64,000 nt of DNA from Tulasnella sp. 424 (lineage: Eukaryota; Basidiomycota; Agaricomycetes; Cantharellales; Tulasnellaceae), in the NCBI GenBank assembly GCA_019633425.1, contig WSUB01000052.1:173193-237192 (forward strand), in the 5' to 3' direction. Every line of letters begins with the position of its first letter. Within the stretch, counting starts at the first letter, position 1. Below are positions 23,974-36,719 of this stretch, piece by piece. A program made the translations under genes and the position numbers. The notes beneath the pieces were generated by a model. That model was not told where the DNA came from. It made no database searches and worked only from the letters and a program-made list of their open reading frames with translations.

Positions 23974-24523
23974 GAGTTCGAGGGACAGGTCTCACGGCGG
24001 AGCACCGGAAGGACAGAGGCGGGGTGGTGGGTGGTTCCCTCCTCCGCCAACTCACGTACTAAAATAATATACTCGGAGCGAGATGACCCCTTGGATACAG
24101 ACTCGTACCTACCAACTCGGATGAGTAACATGATATCCAACCCTATTCGGAAGCCCTAGAGACTTTGGCCCAGTTTGCATAAATTGAACCTTTGGTTTGG
24201 GATGATGCCCCTAGATCTAGGCAACCCCGCGTAGTCTATATGTCACTGCAACCCTAAAATGTGGTATTGGACCAGTGGGGGTGGGTACGTGACGTGCTTT
24301 ATCTGGTCATTTAGACGCCCATGCACATTCTGATTTCCATTTCCACTTTCTATCTTACTTCCGTTGCACAGCAGGCGATGAATCTTCTTTCGAGACTATA
24401 TCATATGCACAATCACTGCGTACTGGCTCCAACACTACTTGAATCTACCCCCTTACGAGCGTCGGTTATTCCTCGAACCACCGCTGCCTGCAGAAACCCT
24501 TGATCCTCCCTCGGTCACTCAAT
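23974..24523. promoter_or_regulatory. Shared divergent promoter, pair A
   Basis: The 550 bp between the two start codons must hold both promoters. It is homologous along its length to the pair B intergenic region. It contains TTATCT (24299-24304), a GATA-factor type site on the minus strand. Short sites of this kind also occur by chance. Confidence 0.5.
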
Positions 24524-27500
24524 ATGGCCTCCTCCCAAGAAGATACTACCGTACCGTCGACGCCACGCACGCAAAACTCCGATTTTTCGGGGAATCTACA
24601 CCACCGGTCCAAGGGTTATCCAAGGCGCAGATCATGGTCTCCGGAGTCGCCCAATGGCACCACGAGCACGAGTGGCATGTCGCCGACTTCTCCCCTCTTC
24701 GGTCGATCCGCGCATGGCAGGTTTGCCACGGGTGTGCCTACTAATGCCCAACCTACGGGAGAGCAGTACCAGAAGGAGTTCAAGTATCCGAATCGAACAC
24801 TCCAGCCTCATTTCACGCGGAAACACGGTGAGGGGCAAAAGGGTTGGGGAATCACCAGCTAACTCTCTCCTACGCACAGTTACATTGATAGCGCTCAGTC
24901 AGTGTCAGTGACTTTCCAATAAGCGAGTACTGATAGCAACTTCTTCGCATTAGGTGGCACCATCGGGTAGGGACGCGCACTCCATGCCAGTAATTCTCAT
25001 ATGTCACTCGCTGACATGCGGTTCTGGGTCGAATGAACGTAAATATAGCACAGGACTTTTTCTTGGATCAGGTGCGTTCCAGTTTCTTGGCTTCATGTTT
25101 GTGCCTGCATGTTTGACCGTCGTCTGCACGGAAGGTTCCGCACTTGTCGACGCCGGACCCTTGGGAATTTTCTTGGTTAGTCTAGGCTACTTGTCGCTCC
25201 CCGAATAGAACGTTCTATCTAAACGCTGCTGCTTCCTCTGCAACGTTTAGGGTTATGTGGTGATGTCGACAGTGGTCTACGGCATGGTGGTCTCCTCCGC
25301 TGAGATGGTCTCGGTTTACCCGTACTGTCGAGGGACCGTTGGATTAGCCGATCGCTTTGTAGACCCGGCGCTCGGGTTTGCGATGGGTTGGAACGCATGG
25401 CAAGTCTCGCGCTTTTGACTGCATCCCTCCCCCGCTTGGCGTTCTTACGCTGTTTGACTTCCCTTGTTTCAAGGTACCATTGGGGAATTGTAATTCCTTC
25501 CCAAATCGCTGCAGCAATGGCTTTAATTAAGTATTGGCATCCTAGCGAAGTTGTGTAAGGCTCCGCATAGTCCCTCCACTGCCCACGTTTGCTAAATTGA
25601 CGATACCGATGGATATAAACTTGTAGGGTTTGGGCGTGTCCGGCGCTGTTCATTATTTTGACCACCGGAAGCGTCCTCGGAGCGCGGGTTTATGGAGAAA
25701 TTGAAAGCTGCTTTGCCATAATCAAGCTGTTCGCTGTAGCTTTATTGAGTGAGCATGCTCTAGAAGCAAAGCTGCTTCTCCAATTACTCACGGATAGCCA
25801 GTCGTCATTGCCTTTGCATTTGACTTGAACGATGCCGCTCAGTAAGTTTATCTCAGATCCCATTCCAGTAATTTGACGAGCGCTCTCCTTGTTGGGTAGC
25901 AAATCAAGCCCATTCCGCTTCTGGGACCCTCCAATAAATCAGTATCTTGATATACCTGGAGCGAAGGGACGATTTCTTGCGTTCTGCGCCGTGTTCGTTC
26001 AAGCCGCGGTGGGTCCGAGTCATTGATCCCCGTGTACCCGGCTGAAACTTGACGTAACCCTTAAATCTACCAACGTAGATCTCTTTCTTTGGGACGGAGA
26101 TACCATCAGTTATTGCCGCAGAGGTAATTTACGGTCTTGACGTTCTGTTCTGAGACATTGACGGGTGAAATCTTGCAGTTAAAGGATGCGCCTCGGGTAT
26201 GACAACGTCGACGTTCTCAGCAACACCCGCTGAAAGGAATAGAACGTCATGGCTAATGGAGCTGGCATATTATACCTCGCATTATTTCTAGGTGATATAC
26301 TCTGTTGCAAAACGAGTATGGTTGAGAATGTACGCTCGACTCGATATTTGAATCGAGCTCCTCGGCTTGGGCTAATCGTCAACTTACCTAACCTTTACCT
26401 GGGGCAATAATTCAAGTACCATCGTGTACCTTCTAGCCATATTTGTAGCGGGCACCCTCGTACCTCTAGATGTACTCAAGGCTCAAATGGAGCACCTGAT
26501 CCCCAGCGATCCGAGTTCTCCAAGAAATGACGCACCCTGGGCTTCCTCACCTTTCCTTACTGCCCTTGCAAGGGCCGGCTCGAACTACAACTGGGTAGGT
26601 CTTTACACAACGTTTGTGTGCCTTGCTCAATCAACCGCGTTGATCCTGGGCCCGTCCCTTAGGTTGCCAACATCTGCATGGTCTGCTTTGTCACTTCGGC
26701 TGCATCTGCTGCTTCAACAGAAGTGTTTATAAGCGCACGGTATCTTTATTTTCTTGCGAAAGCAGGCCACGCTCCTGCCTTTTTTGGAGCCGTATGGCCG
26801 AAGAAGCCTGAAAACGAAGACGACGATATGGAGGGCAGAGCCGTTGTTCCATGGGTCGGAGTTCTTGCCACTGTGGGGTTCTCAACTTTGAGCTGGTTGT
26901 GTGTCAGACCGGAAGGTAACATGATGAGCGACATGGAAAGAGTAATTTTCTCGGTTGCATCGTCTATGCATTGAAACGCCTAACATTGAGCGCCTGGCGC
27001 TTCATCACGCAGACTTTCATCCAAATCGAAAGTATGACAACATCGGCATGCTTACAGGTATGTGGGAACAATAGCCTCATCAGGGTCTCTTGAGCATATC
27101 GCTCATTATTTCGTCATATGCACACACAGGCCTGGGTCGGAACACTTTTCACATACCTTCGGTTCTGGAGAGGAACTTGCCATTCGGAAAATAAGAAAAA
27201 GTTCAAAGATGAAATCAAAAGAATCCGAGAAAATCGGGCAGTGGGACAGCCATTCGTATGTGTACAATCCCGAAAGTCTTTATACGACAATGCTGATAGA
27301 GGCACCTTTTGGGCCTAGTGGGCGATATATTCTTTTACAGTCTGCACCGCAGTCTTGCTCTTCAATGGATGGAGCCTGTTTAACCAGAAAAACGCGAAAT
27401 GGGTTATATGTAAGTGCACTGACCACTTCACTGTGACGCCTGCTCTGCCAGCGGATGTCAACTCTAAGACACCGGGTCCTATTCAGTTTACCCAGACGAC

Positions 27501-27731
27501 CCAGCCACCTTTTCAAAATACCAAGTCCTCAGATTCATCACAACCTACGCCCCCATTCCTGTTTTCATCCTCGTTCTATTTGGATACAAGCTCATTTGCC
27601 AGACGGCCATGATCCGGGCTCATGAGATGGACTTTAGCGGAGTTGCTGGAATGGATCTTGATGAGACGGAACCAGTCGAAAAGCGACCGGAGACTTTTTG
27701 GGGCCGGGTTTGGTGGGTCCTTGCTAAGTAG
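24524..27731 (+). CDS. Amino-acid permease A (APC superfamily, YAT type)
   Basis: Many short exons join in phase with no internal stop, giving roughly 620-640 residues. After a Ser/Pro-rich cytosolic N-terminus ending YPNRTLQPHFTRKH, the first helix reads VTLIALSGTIGTGLFLGSGS, the substrate-binding motif of yeast-type amino-acid transporters. Further hallmarks are YGMVVSSAEMVSVYPYCRG, DRFVDPALGFAMGWNAW, FFGTEIPSVIAAE (helix 6) and FVTSAASAASTEVFISARYL. About 12 helices are expected. The plasma membrane is the usual location and proton symport the usual mechanism. The substrate cannot be read from sequence. The intron after GWNAW uses a GC donor (25400). Confidence 0.88.
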
Positions 27732-27949
27732 CGGCACAGATATAACGAACACCTTGGTAGTTATATCGAGCACAGAATATATACCCAATATTAATATGAC
27801 TGGAAGGAATTATTCCGATGATGGCATTCCTCGTCTAGGGCCCTTTAAGCCAGACCCTCTCACGTAGGTCGGAGATGGAAGGAGGACCGTGTTATCTAAT
27901 TCGGAGCTCGGAGCGTCTCTCCGATTGAGTCGTTCTTTTAGCTACGATC

Positions 27950-28262
27950 AAGTAGAAAGTCGACCTTGCGAAGGACTTTGACGCGCTCTAGGAGGAATCG
28001 CATCACGTGGTCGTGTTCGAATTCCAAATTTCGACGTTGACCACCATTCTGCCACCCATATGCTTTATTCTCGATCATTCATCAGGAGCGTCTAGATGCG
28101 TCTAAACCTTTCCCGGCGCCTGCAAGATGTTCATAGTACTACGCTAGGTAGAGGATGGGATGTTTGCGTCTGACCACCGCCTACCGCTCCCATTGCTGAA
28201 GAAGAAGGGAAAGCAGCCGCTAAAGCAACCGAAGAAGACGCATATGATTACACTCCGAAAAT
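27950..28262 (+). pseudogene. Internally deleted copy of the mitochondrial gene
   Basis: Homologous to 20395-20725. The ATG at 28060 is followed by a stop after 11 codons (the frame ends ...FIRSV then TAG). The match ends near 28246, after which sequence equivalent to about 21900 onward follows. A deletion of roughly 1.2 kb removed nearly all the coding region. Confidence 0.85.
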
Positions 28263-28448
28263 TAACACTTGGCGTCCCAAGAGGTTTTATAACCACTGTA
28301 CGCTCAATGAACCTTTCCATCTATTGTCCAATTATATATATCACACAACCCGAAATATAGGGAAACGGAGAAGAATCGACAAACAGGCAAAAGGACCGGA
28401 GAAGCAACGAAGATTCGAGTCCCTCAAGACATAAGTCCCCGACCCAAC

Positions 28449-30348
28449 CTAATGTCGTTCCATAAACCCCATACTACCCGGTGGGCTCAAGCTAGACTCC
28501 CCCTCACTGAAAGCGATCAGGGGAACATTCTCTGCCAGTGCTTCCTCGGCATTGACCAAAGTCCATTCGCTGCCCTCGGAGGAACCTTGATTGCTCCCGC
28601 GACGATGTCGAGAGTAAAGCGCAGGACGAGGTAGGCCTCTACGGGGTGCTTCTTGGTAAGAAGATGCGGAACCCTCGTCATGGTCGAATGTTGGATAATT
28701 GTCCCACCGCACGGTCGTCACGGAGAGGTAGCTACCCGGCAGGTCATTCTGGCCATCCTGGCCATGGTCCCCAGATTTGACGACAGAATGCTGGAAGTTT
28801 GAATGATAAGTGCTTTCGTCCAACCTTATTTTTGAAGACGAGGGTGAAGATGGTGAATATATTCTCTTTCTGTGCAGCCTTCCCCATGAATCTAATTGTG
28901 GTGGCGATAATTGGCGGTGTTGTGTTCCCGTGCCGGTCGTCCCACTGTTGGAATATAGAGTGTGTTCTTCGCAGTGATATGAGTGCGAGTGATGAACTGG
29001 GAGTAGCGCATTCTTATTCTTGCGGAGCCATGCGGTTGCGATAGGCCAAATCGGAGAAAGAGCGAGGAGCACTGCCGCCGACTGGTCCAAGCACAGCATG
29101 AGTGAAGAAGTCAGTCTTTTATCAGGCCTGCCCGAGCCAATACCGTACACACCTGAGAAAAACTCCAGATCTCACTCTCCCCAGAGAGCAAATTATTCGC
29201 GCTTATCTGAAGCTCGCTGAGGATTATGAACCCAACAACGAACGTGAACGCGATGAGATGGGAAACGCGAATCAGCCACCTCTCCATCAGGTCTGGGCTC
29301 TGCTTCGGGTAAAGAAAATACTTCCAGCACTCGATTCTGTAGAGGAGCATCCCGTTCCAGGTCCTTTGATCGATGTCGATGTGCTCATATACCAAAGGTG
29401 TTTCGTGAACTGATGAAGGGCAGGAGAAGACCATGACCACGCCAAACATCAACGATGACGAAAAGCAAAGGAGGAGCCAGAATGCCCAGCTGGCGATCTG
29501 TTCGTTGATTTCGGTGGCTGTGCGGAAACCGGCGAAGTACACAATGATGGTTTCGCTCAAGCACTATCGCCCAAATGAGCAAAAGTTGGGCGTATCAGTG
29601 CTTGAAATTACGTCATGCCGTTCGAGACACCTACCGGCTTCTGATCATAAAACGGGTCGACGAACATCAACACCGTCCAAGCCCACTGCAGGACGATCTG
29701 GGCACCCAACGCCACGCTTAAGATGATTCTTCCCCTTGCCCGTTCCTCAAACTCTTGTCGAAAAGAGTTCTGGTCTTCCCAGCTCGCTTTGCGAAGTACT
29801 CGCCAGATAGGTACAATAGGAGCTGCGGCAACGGATGCAATGGTGCTAAGGGTGGCGAAATTGAGGACAAGAGTGGCGTGGTGCAGGGTTAGTTCACGTA
29901 GGTATCTGGCACGAAACGCGGGGATGACGAGCGCCCCAGTGAGCTAATAAAGTTATTCTAGAGTTATATGACTTGAAAAGTGACTATGGATGCTAGTACA
30001 CGTACGATCGTGGATGCCCAAGCACAGGCGGCGGAATCCTCCGGAGACAACCAAATCAAAATGGCTGTATACAATAGAGTTTATTATATGACACCTATAC
30101 TCTTTGCGAACAGCATACCGTTCATAAATGACTGAGAATAAAAGGCCACTCGGACACCTTCAAGTTCAACAGTGAGCTAAGCGTGCAAAGTGGAGAAGGA
30201 AGTTGCGCCCACCTACTCCCGCCAAATCGGGGCTTGGGCATAGGCCGAAACAGTACGGAAAGTTCACCGTTGCACAGTACAGTGCCGTAAGATTGTGATT
30301 CGCCTCCACCTGTGACTGGTCTAGATCTATAATGCTGAAGGCACTCAT
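28449..30348 (-). CDS. Seven-helix membrane protein B
   Basis: Closest relative of protein A, with the same six-exon structure and the same splice phases, all open. The signature reads YC-x8-C-x3-CPSPDLAGVGVR followed by AFYSQSFMN. Helical segments include LVLNFATLSTIASVAAAPI and GRIILSVALGAQIVLQWAW. The C-terminal tail keeps AENVPLIAFSEGESS. It has no frameshift or stop despite being a duplicate, so it is likely still functional. It is divergent from permease B (529 bp between starts). Confidence 0.8.
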
Positions 30349-30877
30349 GAGTAGAAGGGATATGTCTCACGGCGGAGCGCCGGAAGGACAGGGATGGTTG
30401 GTGGCTCCCTCCTCAGTCAACACGATTGAGTATTAAATATCCCCGGAGTAAGATTCACTCTTGGTATGACTCATCTGTGATAAGCAGTGTGGTATCGAAC
30501 CTCATTTGGAAGTCCTATAGGCTTTGGTCCAGTCTGCCCAGATTGAACATTCGGTTTGAGATGATGCTCCTCGATCGAGACCGCTCCACGTAGTCTAGAC
30601 ATCGTTGCAGTCCTGTACTGTGCTCTTGGACCGGTGAGAATAGGTTTTTCCAGTGTCTTATCTGATCATCGAGGCGTCCATACACATTCTGATTTCCGAC
30701 ATCCCCATTTTCTCTCTTCCTTCGTTGCACAGCCGGCGATGACTCTTCTTTCGAAACTATAACATATGCACCATCATTGCATGCCGATTCCAAGGCTGCT
30801 TGAACCTATCCCCTACGAGCGTCGGTTATTTCTCGAACCACAACGCTGCAGAAGACTTGACCCTCCATCGGTCATTC
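30349..30877. promoter_or_regulatory. Shared divergent promoter, pair B
   Basis: The 529 bp between start codons are homologous to the pair A region. It contains TGATAAG (30478-30484) and CTTATCT (30657-30663), the latter aligned with the TTATCT of pair A. Both fit the HGATAR consensus of nitrogen-regulating GATA factors. Confidence 0.5.
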
Positions 30878-33800
30878 ATGGCATCCTCCCAAGAAGATCC
30901 TATCAGACCGTCGACGCCACGTCCCCAACATTCCGACTTTTCAGGGAGTCTACATCACAGGTCCAAGGGGTATCTGAGGCGGAGATCCTCTTTGGAGTCG
31001 TCCGATGACCCAATGGGCACTGGTGGCATGTCGCCAAATTCTCCCCTCCTCGTTCGACCCATGTACAGAAGGTTTGCGACGGATGTGCCCACCAATGCCC
31101 AACCTACGGGTAGGCAGTACCGGAACGAGTTCAAATATCCGAATCGAACACTCCAGCCCCGTTTCACGCGGAAACACGGTGAGGGGCAAAGGGCTGGGGA
31201 ATCACCCACTGCACGAACTGATTCTGTCATTCCCACAGTTACGTTGATAGCGCTCAGTCAGTAACAGTGAATTTTTAATTAGCAAGTACTGATGCCAACC
31301 TATTCTCATTAGGTGGCACAATCGGGTAGGGGCGGGCATTTGATGCCAGTAATTCTCATATATCACTGACTGATCTGCGATTCTGGGCCGAAATAAACGC
31401 AAATATAGCACAGGGCTTTTCCTTGGATCAGGTGAGTTCCAGTTTCTTGGTTTCACGCCTGTACCTTGGACATGCTCCATATCTCACCATCGTCTGCACG
31501 GACTCGAAGGTTCCGCACTTGTTGACGCCGGACCCTTAGGAATTTTGTTGGTTAGTCCATGTTGCTTCTCTTTCCCTGAATAGAGCTTTCTGCTTGAACG
31601 ATCCTCCTTCCTCTAAAACGTTTAGGGTTACGTGATTATGTCGACAGTGGTCTACGGCTTGGTGGTCTCCACCGCTGAGATGGTCTCGGTTTACCCGTAT
31701 TGTCGAGGGACCGTTGGACTGGCTGATCGCTTTGTAGACCCAGCGCTTGGGTTTGCAATGGGTTGGAACGTATGGCAAGTCTCACGCTCCTGCTGCCCCC
31801 CCTCATTGGTGCCGTCTTACGCAGCTAGTCTGGACCTTCCTCGTTTCAAGGTACCACTGGGGAATCGTGATTCCTTCCCAAATTTCCGCAGCAATGGCTT
31901 TAATTAAGTATTGGCATCCTAGTAAAGCTGTGTAAGGTCCAGCCCCTTTCGTCGTCCATGTTCGCTGAATTGAAAGGCCCTATGGATGTAACTTTGCAGG
32001 GTTTGGGCGTGTCCAGCGTTGTTCATCATTTTTAGCAGCGGGAGCGTCTTCGGAGCGCGGGTCTACGGAGAAATTGAAAGCTACTTCGCCATAATCAAAC
32101 TGTTCGCCGTAGCTTTGCTGAGTGAGTCTGCTCTGCAAAAAAAAAGCCTCTTCCGTCACTCACGGACACCCGCTTCCCGAAGTCGTCATTGCCTTTGTAT
32201 TTGACTTCAACGACGTCGCTCAGTAAGTTTATCTCTGATCCCGCTCCAATCAGAGCCATTGTATCACAGTGCTTTGACCAGCGCTCTCTTTGTTCGACAG
32301 CAAATCAAATCCGTTCCGCTACTGGGACCCTCCGATTACCCAGTATCTTGATATCCCTGGAGCGAAGGGACGATTTCTTGCGTTCTGCGCCGTGTTGGCT
32401 CAAGCTGCGGTAGGTCATCAACCCCCTATACTTGGCAGGAACTTGACGCAACGCTCGAAACTACCAACGTAGTTCGCTTTCTCCGGGACAGAAACGCCAC
32501 ATTTAATGGCAGCAGAGGTGACTTTAAGCCTTAGTTATTCGTTCTGTGACACTGACGGGTCAAATCGTCAGTTAAAGGATGCTCCTCGGGTATGACAACG
32601 TTCACATTCTCGGTGATACCCGCCGAAAGGAATATAATCTGATGACTAACAAAGCTCAATTAATCTCTCTCACATAACTGCTAGGTGATATACGCTATCG
32701 CAAAACGCGTGTGGTTGAGAATGTACGCTCGAACCAATATTTGAAAATGGCTCTGCGGCTTGACTTAACTTTAACCTTGCGATACGATTCAAGTACCATC
32801 GTGTACCTTGTAGCCGTACTTGTAGCCGGTACTCTCGTACCTCTAGATGTACTCAAGGCTCAAATGGAGCACCTGATTCCCAGCGATCCGAGTTCCCCGA
32901 GAAATGACGCACCTTGGGCATCCTCGCCCTTCTTAACAGCCATTGCAAGGGCCAGTTCGAGCTATCATTGGGTAGGTCTTTAGACTATGTTCGCGCGCCT
33001 TACTCAGTCGACCGCATTTATCTTGGGTTCTTTTAGATTGCCAACATCGTCATCATCTGCTTTGTCACCTCCGCTGCATCTGCTGCTTCGGCAGAGATAT
33101 TTATCGGCTCACGGTACCTTTATTATCTTGCCAAAGCGGGTCACGCTCCGGCCTTTTTTGGAGCCGTTTGGCCGAAGAAGTCTGAGAACGAGGACGACGA
33201 TAAGGAGGACAGAGCAGTTGTTCCATGGGTCGCAGTTCTTGCAACGGTGGGATTCTCAACTCTAAGCTGGTTGTGTGTCAGGCCGGGAGACAACACAATG
33301 AGCAACATAGAAAAAGTAACGTCATGATTGGTTTTCATCGTCAATGCATTGGAACGACTAACGTTGGATGCCTGATACTTCTATTACACAGACCTTCCTT
33401 CAGATCGAAAGTATGACAACGTCGGCATGCTTACAGGTGTGTATGGATAGTAGTTTCCTTAGGGTCTCTCGGACCTATTGCTCATCATTCCATCGTACGC
33501 CCAGGCCTGGGTCGGGACACTTTTCACGTACATCCGGTTCTGGAGAGGAACTTGCCATCAGGATAATCAAGAAAGGTTCAAAAAGGAAATTGCAAGAATA
33601 AAGCAAAACCGTGCATTGGGACAGCCTTTTGTATGTGTACGATCCTGGAAGTCTTCGTCTAAGACAATGCTGATACTGGCGCCGCTTGGACTCAGTGGGC
33701 GATATATTCTTTTACAATCTGCACTGCGGTTTTGCTCTTTAACGGATGGAGCCTGTTTAACCAGAAAAACGCGAATTGGGTTATATGTAAGTGCACTGAC

Positions 33801-34095
33801 CGCTTCGCTCCCCGCTTCCGCGCGCTGAACCCAGCCCTACTCAGTTTACGCAGACGACCCCGCTAGCTTTCCGAAATACCAGGCCCTCAAATTCATCACA
33901 ACTTACGCTCCCATTCCTGTTTTCATCCTCATTTTATTTGGATACAAGCTCATTTGCCAAACGGCTATGATCAGGGCTCATGAGATGGACTTTAGCGGAG
34001 TTGCCGGAATGGATCTTGATGAGACGGAACCAGTCGAAAAGCGACCGCGGGCGCGGAACGTTTTGGGCCGGGTTTGGTGGATCCTCGTTAAGTAG
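30878..34095 (+). CDS. Amino-acid permease B (APC superfamily, YAT type)
   Basis: Duplicate of permease A with matching exon structure; every exon I traced is open through the stop at 34093-34095. Conserved motifs are TLIALSGTIGTGLFLGSG, YGLVVSTAEMVSVYPYCRG, DRFVDPALGFAMGWNVW and TSAASAASAEIFIGSRYLYY. Helix 6 is altered: FAFSGTETPHLMAAE where A and C read ISFFGTEIPS(V/I)IA(A/G)E. The GTE core is kept, so substrate preference may have shifted. It retains the GC intron donor of permease A (31775). A (GA)n tract abuts the stop codon. Confidence 0.87.
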
Positions 34096-34135
34096 AGAGA
34101 GAGATCGAGAGAGAGAGAGAAAGAGAGAGAGAGAG
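34094..34135 (+). repeat. (GA)n microsatellite
   Basis: Nearly pure GA repeat starting at the permease B stop codon. It is absent from the equivalent place after permease A, so it expanded after the duplication. Confidence 0.85.
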
Positions 34136-34245
34136 GACGAACACTTTGGCAGTATTATGTTACTCGATCAAGCACAGAATAGATACCCAGTATTTGCGGA
34201 GAGGAATGAAATTCCGATTATGCCGAACGTTCCTTGTCCAGGGCC

Positions 34246-34534
34246 CACCTATGGGACCGGTATATATTGATCTAAGCTGACATATCACAGCGCTACGTAT
34301 ACAGTTCTCGGGGTGTATAGAGAAAAACAACAAGTAAGAAACATAGAGATAGGTAAAAGACATGCATGTGTTCCAAGGAAAGATGATAAATACGTTCAAG
34401 AAAGAGAATGGTGTGAGTACAAGGAGGAAGACAAAGACGAAGAAGAAGAAAAAGAAAAAGAAAAGAAGAAGGAAACGAAAACCAAGAAACCCACCGTCTG
34501 CGAAAGCGAGATACCCGCGCGTCCCAAGCTCAGA
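34246..34534. other. Convergent 3' region with purine-rich tract
   Basis: Lies between permease B (+) and seven-helix gene C (-). It contains an A/G-rich tract (about 34420-34490, gaagaagaaaaag type) that would sit in the 3' UTR of gene C as a pyrimidine tract. No gene is seen. Confidence 0.5.
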
Positions 34535-36719
34535 CTAGTGAGAGCCCGTCCCTGGACCGTCGCTCGGCCCACCAACACTCCCCAAACTCGAGCTACTCCG
34601 GTGCCTTATCCGAGGTACCACGGTGCTAGGCGGGCTGAGCGTTGATATCGAAAGCCTACCGCCAGCTCTCGGGCTCTCCGGCATCGCGGTTAGCGGGATC
34701 GTCTCCATCTCGGCATCGGCTCCCCCGCCTAGGGAGCTCAAGTCGCTTCTCGAACGGTGCCGCTGGGTTGGAGTTCGAGGTCCGGTGGGTCTTCGGGTTG
34801 GGGAAGGAGGGAGGGAAGGTCGTCGTTGGTGAGGGTGATGGTGATGTGAGGATGACGACGACGGCGATGGAGGCGGTCGGTCGTAGTAAGGACGATTGGA
34901 ATGGGAGTGGGCGTTGTCGTTGTCGTCCGCCGAATCCTCGCCATCCGACGCCGCGTTGACAGCCACAGTCGGAACAGGCATGTACATCTGGCCCGGGCCC
35001 TCGTCGGGAGATCGAACAAGCGGTGAGCCTGAGCTCGAAGCCGAAGGTAAAGGCATGGAGAACGGGTCTGTGTAAGGACTCTCCGAGCTAGACTGGGAGT
35101 ACGGGTCGAACGTCAAATCCTTCATGTCCCTCCTCGCCACCCCAAAGGAGTTTGGTGGGGGCGAAAGCAACTGGTCAGGTGCGAACGGATCAGGTACCGG
35201 GGAGGGTGTGGATGGATATGGTGGGCAGGTCGTGCAAGTGTTCGATGAAGATTGGTGTCTTAAGTGGGGTGGCTGCGAGAAATGGCCTGTTGACGGGTCG
35301 TAGTAGGGGTGGAAGAAGTGGACTGGTAAGATCGGGTTCTCGTTCTTTCGGAGCCAGGCTACGCCGATGGGCCAGATGGGAGAGAGGGCAAGGAAGATTG
35401 CTGCGGACTGTAATCGAAAAACAGAAAGAGTTAGTGAGCGGTCGGGAACAAGAGAGGTATAAGGAGACACGGACCTGAGAGAAACTCCAAATCGCATTCT
35501 CTCCCGACAACACGTTATTCTCCGTAATCTGCAGTTCACTAAGGACGATAAACCCCACGACAATCGCAAACGCGAACACTTGCGATACTCTTATCATCCA
35601 CCTTTCCCAGATGTCCTCGTCGTCTTTGGGATACAAAAAGTGCTTGAGACAGCCAAGCCAGTGAAAGATCCTCTCCTTGATGGTCGGGTTGTCGGATTGG
35701 ATTTGGTCGTACTTGAGAGGAGTTTCGTGGACGTCCGAAGGACAGGAAAAGACCATGACGACGCCGAATATCAAGGATGAAGATATGCACAGCAGAAGCC
35801 AGACGGCCCAGCTTGCGAATTTCTCGTTGATTTCGTCCGCTTTACGGAAGCCGGCTATGTATACGAGGGTCGTGCCCCCGGAGCACTACGGAGAGCGGTC
35901 GTTTAATCGGTCAGCATGGATAGTGCTCCTTTGATGACGTTGAATACTCACAGGATTCTGTGCGTAAAATGGATAAACAAACATCAACACCGTCCATATC
36001 CATTGCAGGACGATTTGCGCGCCCAAAGCCAGACTGAGAATGATTCGACCCCTCGCTCGCTCCTCTTGCTCCTTTTGGAACGCGACGTCGTCTGAACCTT
36101 TCTTCTTTCGGATGACGCGCCAGATGGGGACCATAGGAGCAGCTGCGACGGAGGCGATCGTGCTGAGGGTGCTGAAGTTCAGCACGAGCGTGGCGTGATG
36201 CAACGTGAGCTCGCGTTGCATCTTGGATCGGAGTGCGGGGATGACGAGGGCTCCTGTTAGCTAAGGGTGCAAGACAGCATACGGTTTAGTCTGAGGCCAT
36301 AGTATGTGACGCATGGGTTTTCAGTACTTACGATCGTTGATGCCCATGCCCCGGCGGCCGCATCCTCAGGAGAAAGCCATATCAACATCGCTATAGGTGA
36401 GGCCCAGTGAGTGGAAAATTTCTCTCGAGCATCATACGGCCACTCACGATTCATAAAAGACTGAGAGTAAAAGGCGATTCGGACGCCTGAAACGACGCAG
36501 AGAGCAAGCGTCAGCGATTGGCGAACACGATGCACACGACCAAAGAGGGGGAACCGCGGGCAGGGCGTCGAGAACTCGCGGGGATTACGTACCAATCCCT
36601 GACAAATCTGCGTTCGGACACAGGCCTAAACATTCGGGGTAATTGTCGGCGGCACAGTAGAGAGCTTGGATAGTATGGTTTGTGGCTACTTGTAAGAGGT
36701 CTATGCTACAGGTGTTCAT
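34535..36719 (-). CDS. Seven-helix membrane protein C
   Basis: Starts MNTCSIDLLQVATNH at 36719 and shows YC-x8-C-x3-CPNADLSGIGVR followed by AFYSQSFMN. Six exons share positions with A and B. Helical core: LTGALVIPALRSK, LVLNFSTLSTIASVAAAPM, ILSLALGAQIVLQWIWTV and WAVWLLLCISSSLIFGVVM. The cytosolic tail (about 300 residues) is much longer than in A and B and is rich in Ser, Pro and His, yet it keeps EMETIPLTAMPES. The intron before the last exon is about 75 nt. It is divergent from permease C (670 bp between starts). More distant from A and B than they are from each other, so it is an older paralogue. Confidence 0.82.

Larger units (their letters stand above)
18446..27850 (+). repeat. Tandem duplication unit 1 (mitochondrial gene plus pair A)
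   Basis: This stretch matches 27851-34245. Homology starts around cagatcggagtagaagg, skips 18530-20390 (absent from unit 2), resumes near 20395, and continues through the mitochondrial gene remnant, seven-helix gene A, permease A and its 3' flank. Confidence 0.8.
27851..34245 (+). repeat. Tandem duplication unit 2 (broken mitochondrial gene plus pair B)
   Basis: Matches unit 1 at 18446-27850, with the counterparts of 18530-20390 and of about 20725-21900 missing. It ends in the 3' flank of permease B near ccagggccc (about 34240), the same place where unit 1 ends and unit 2 begins. Confidence 0.8.
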
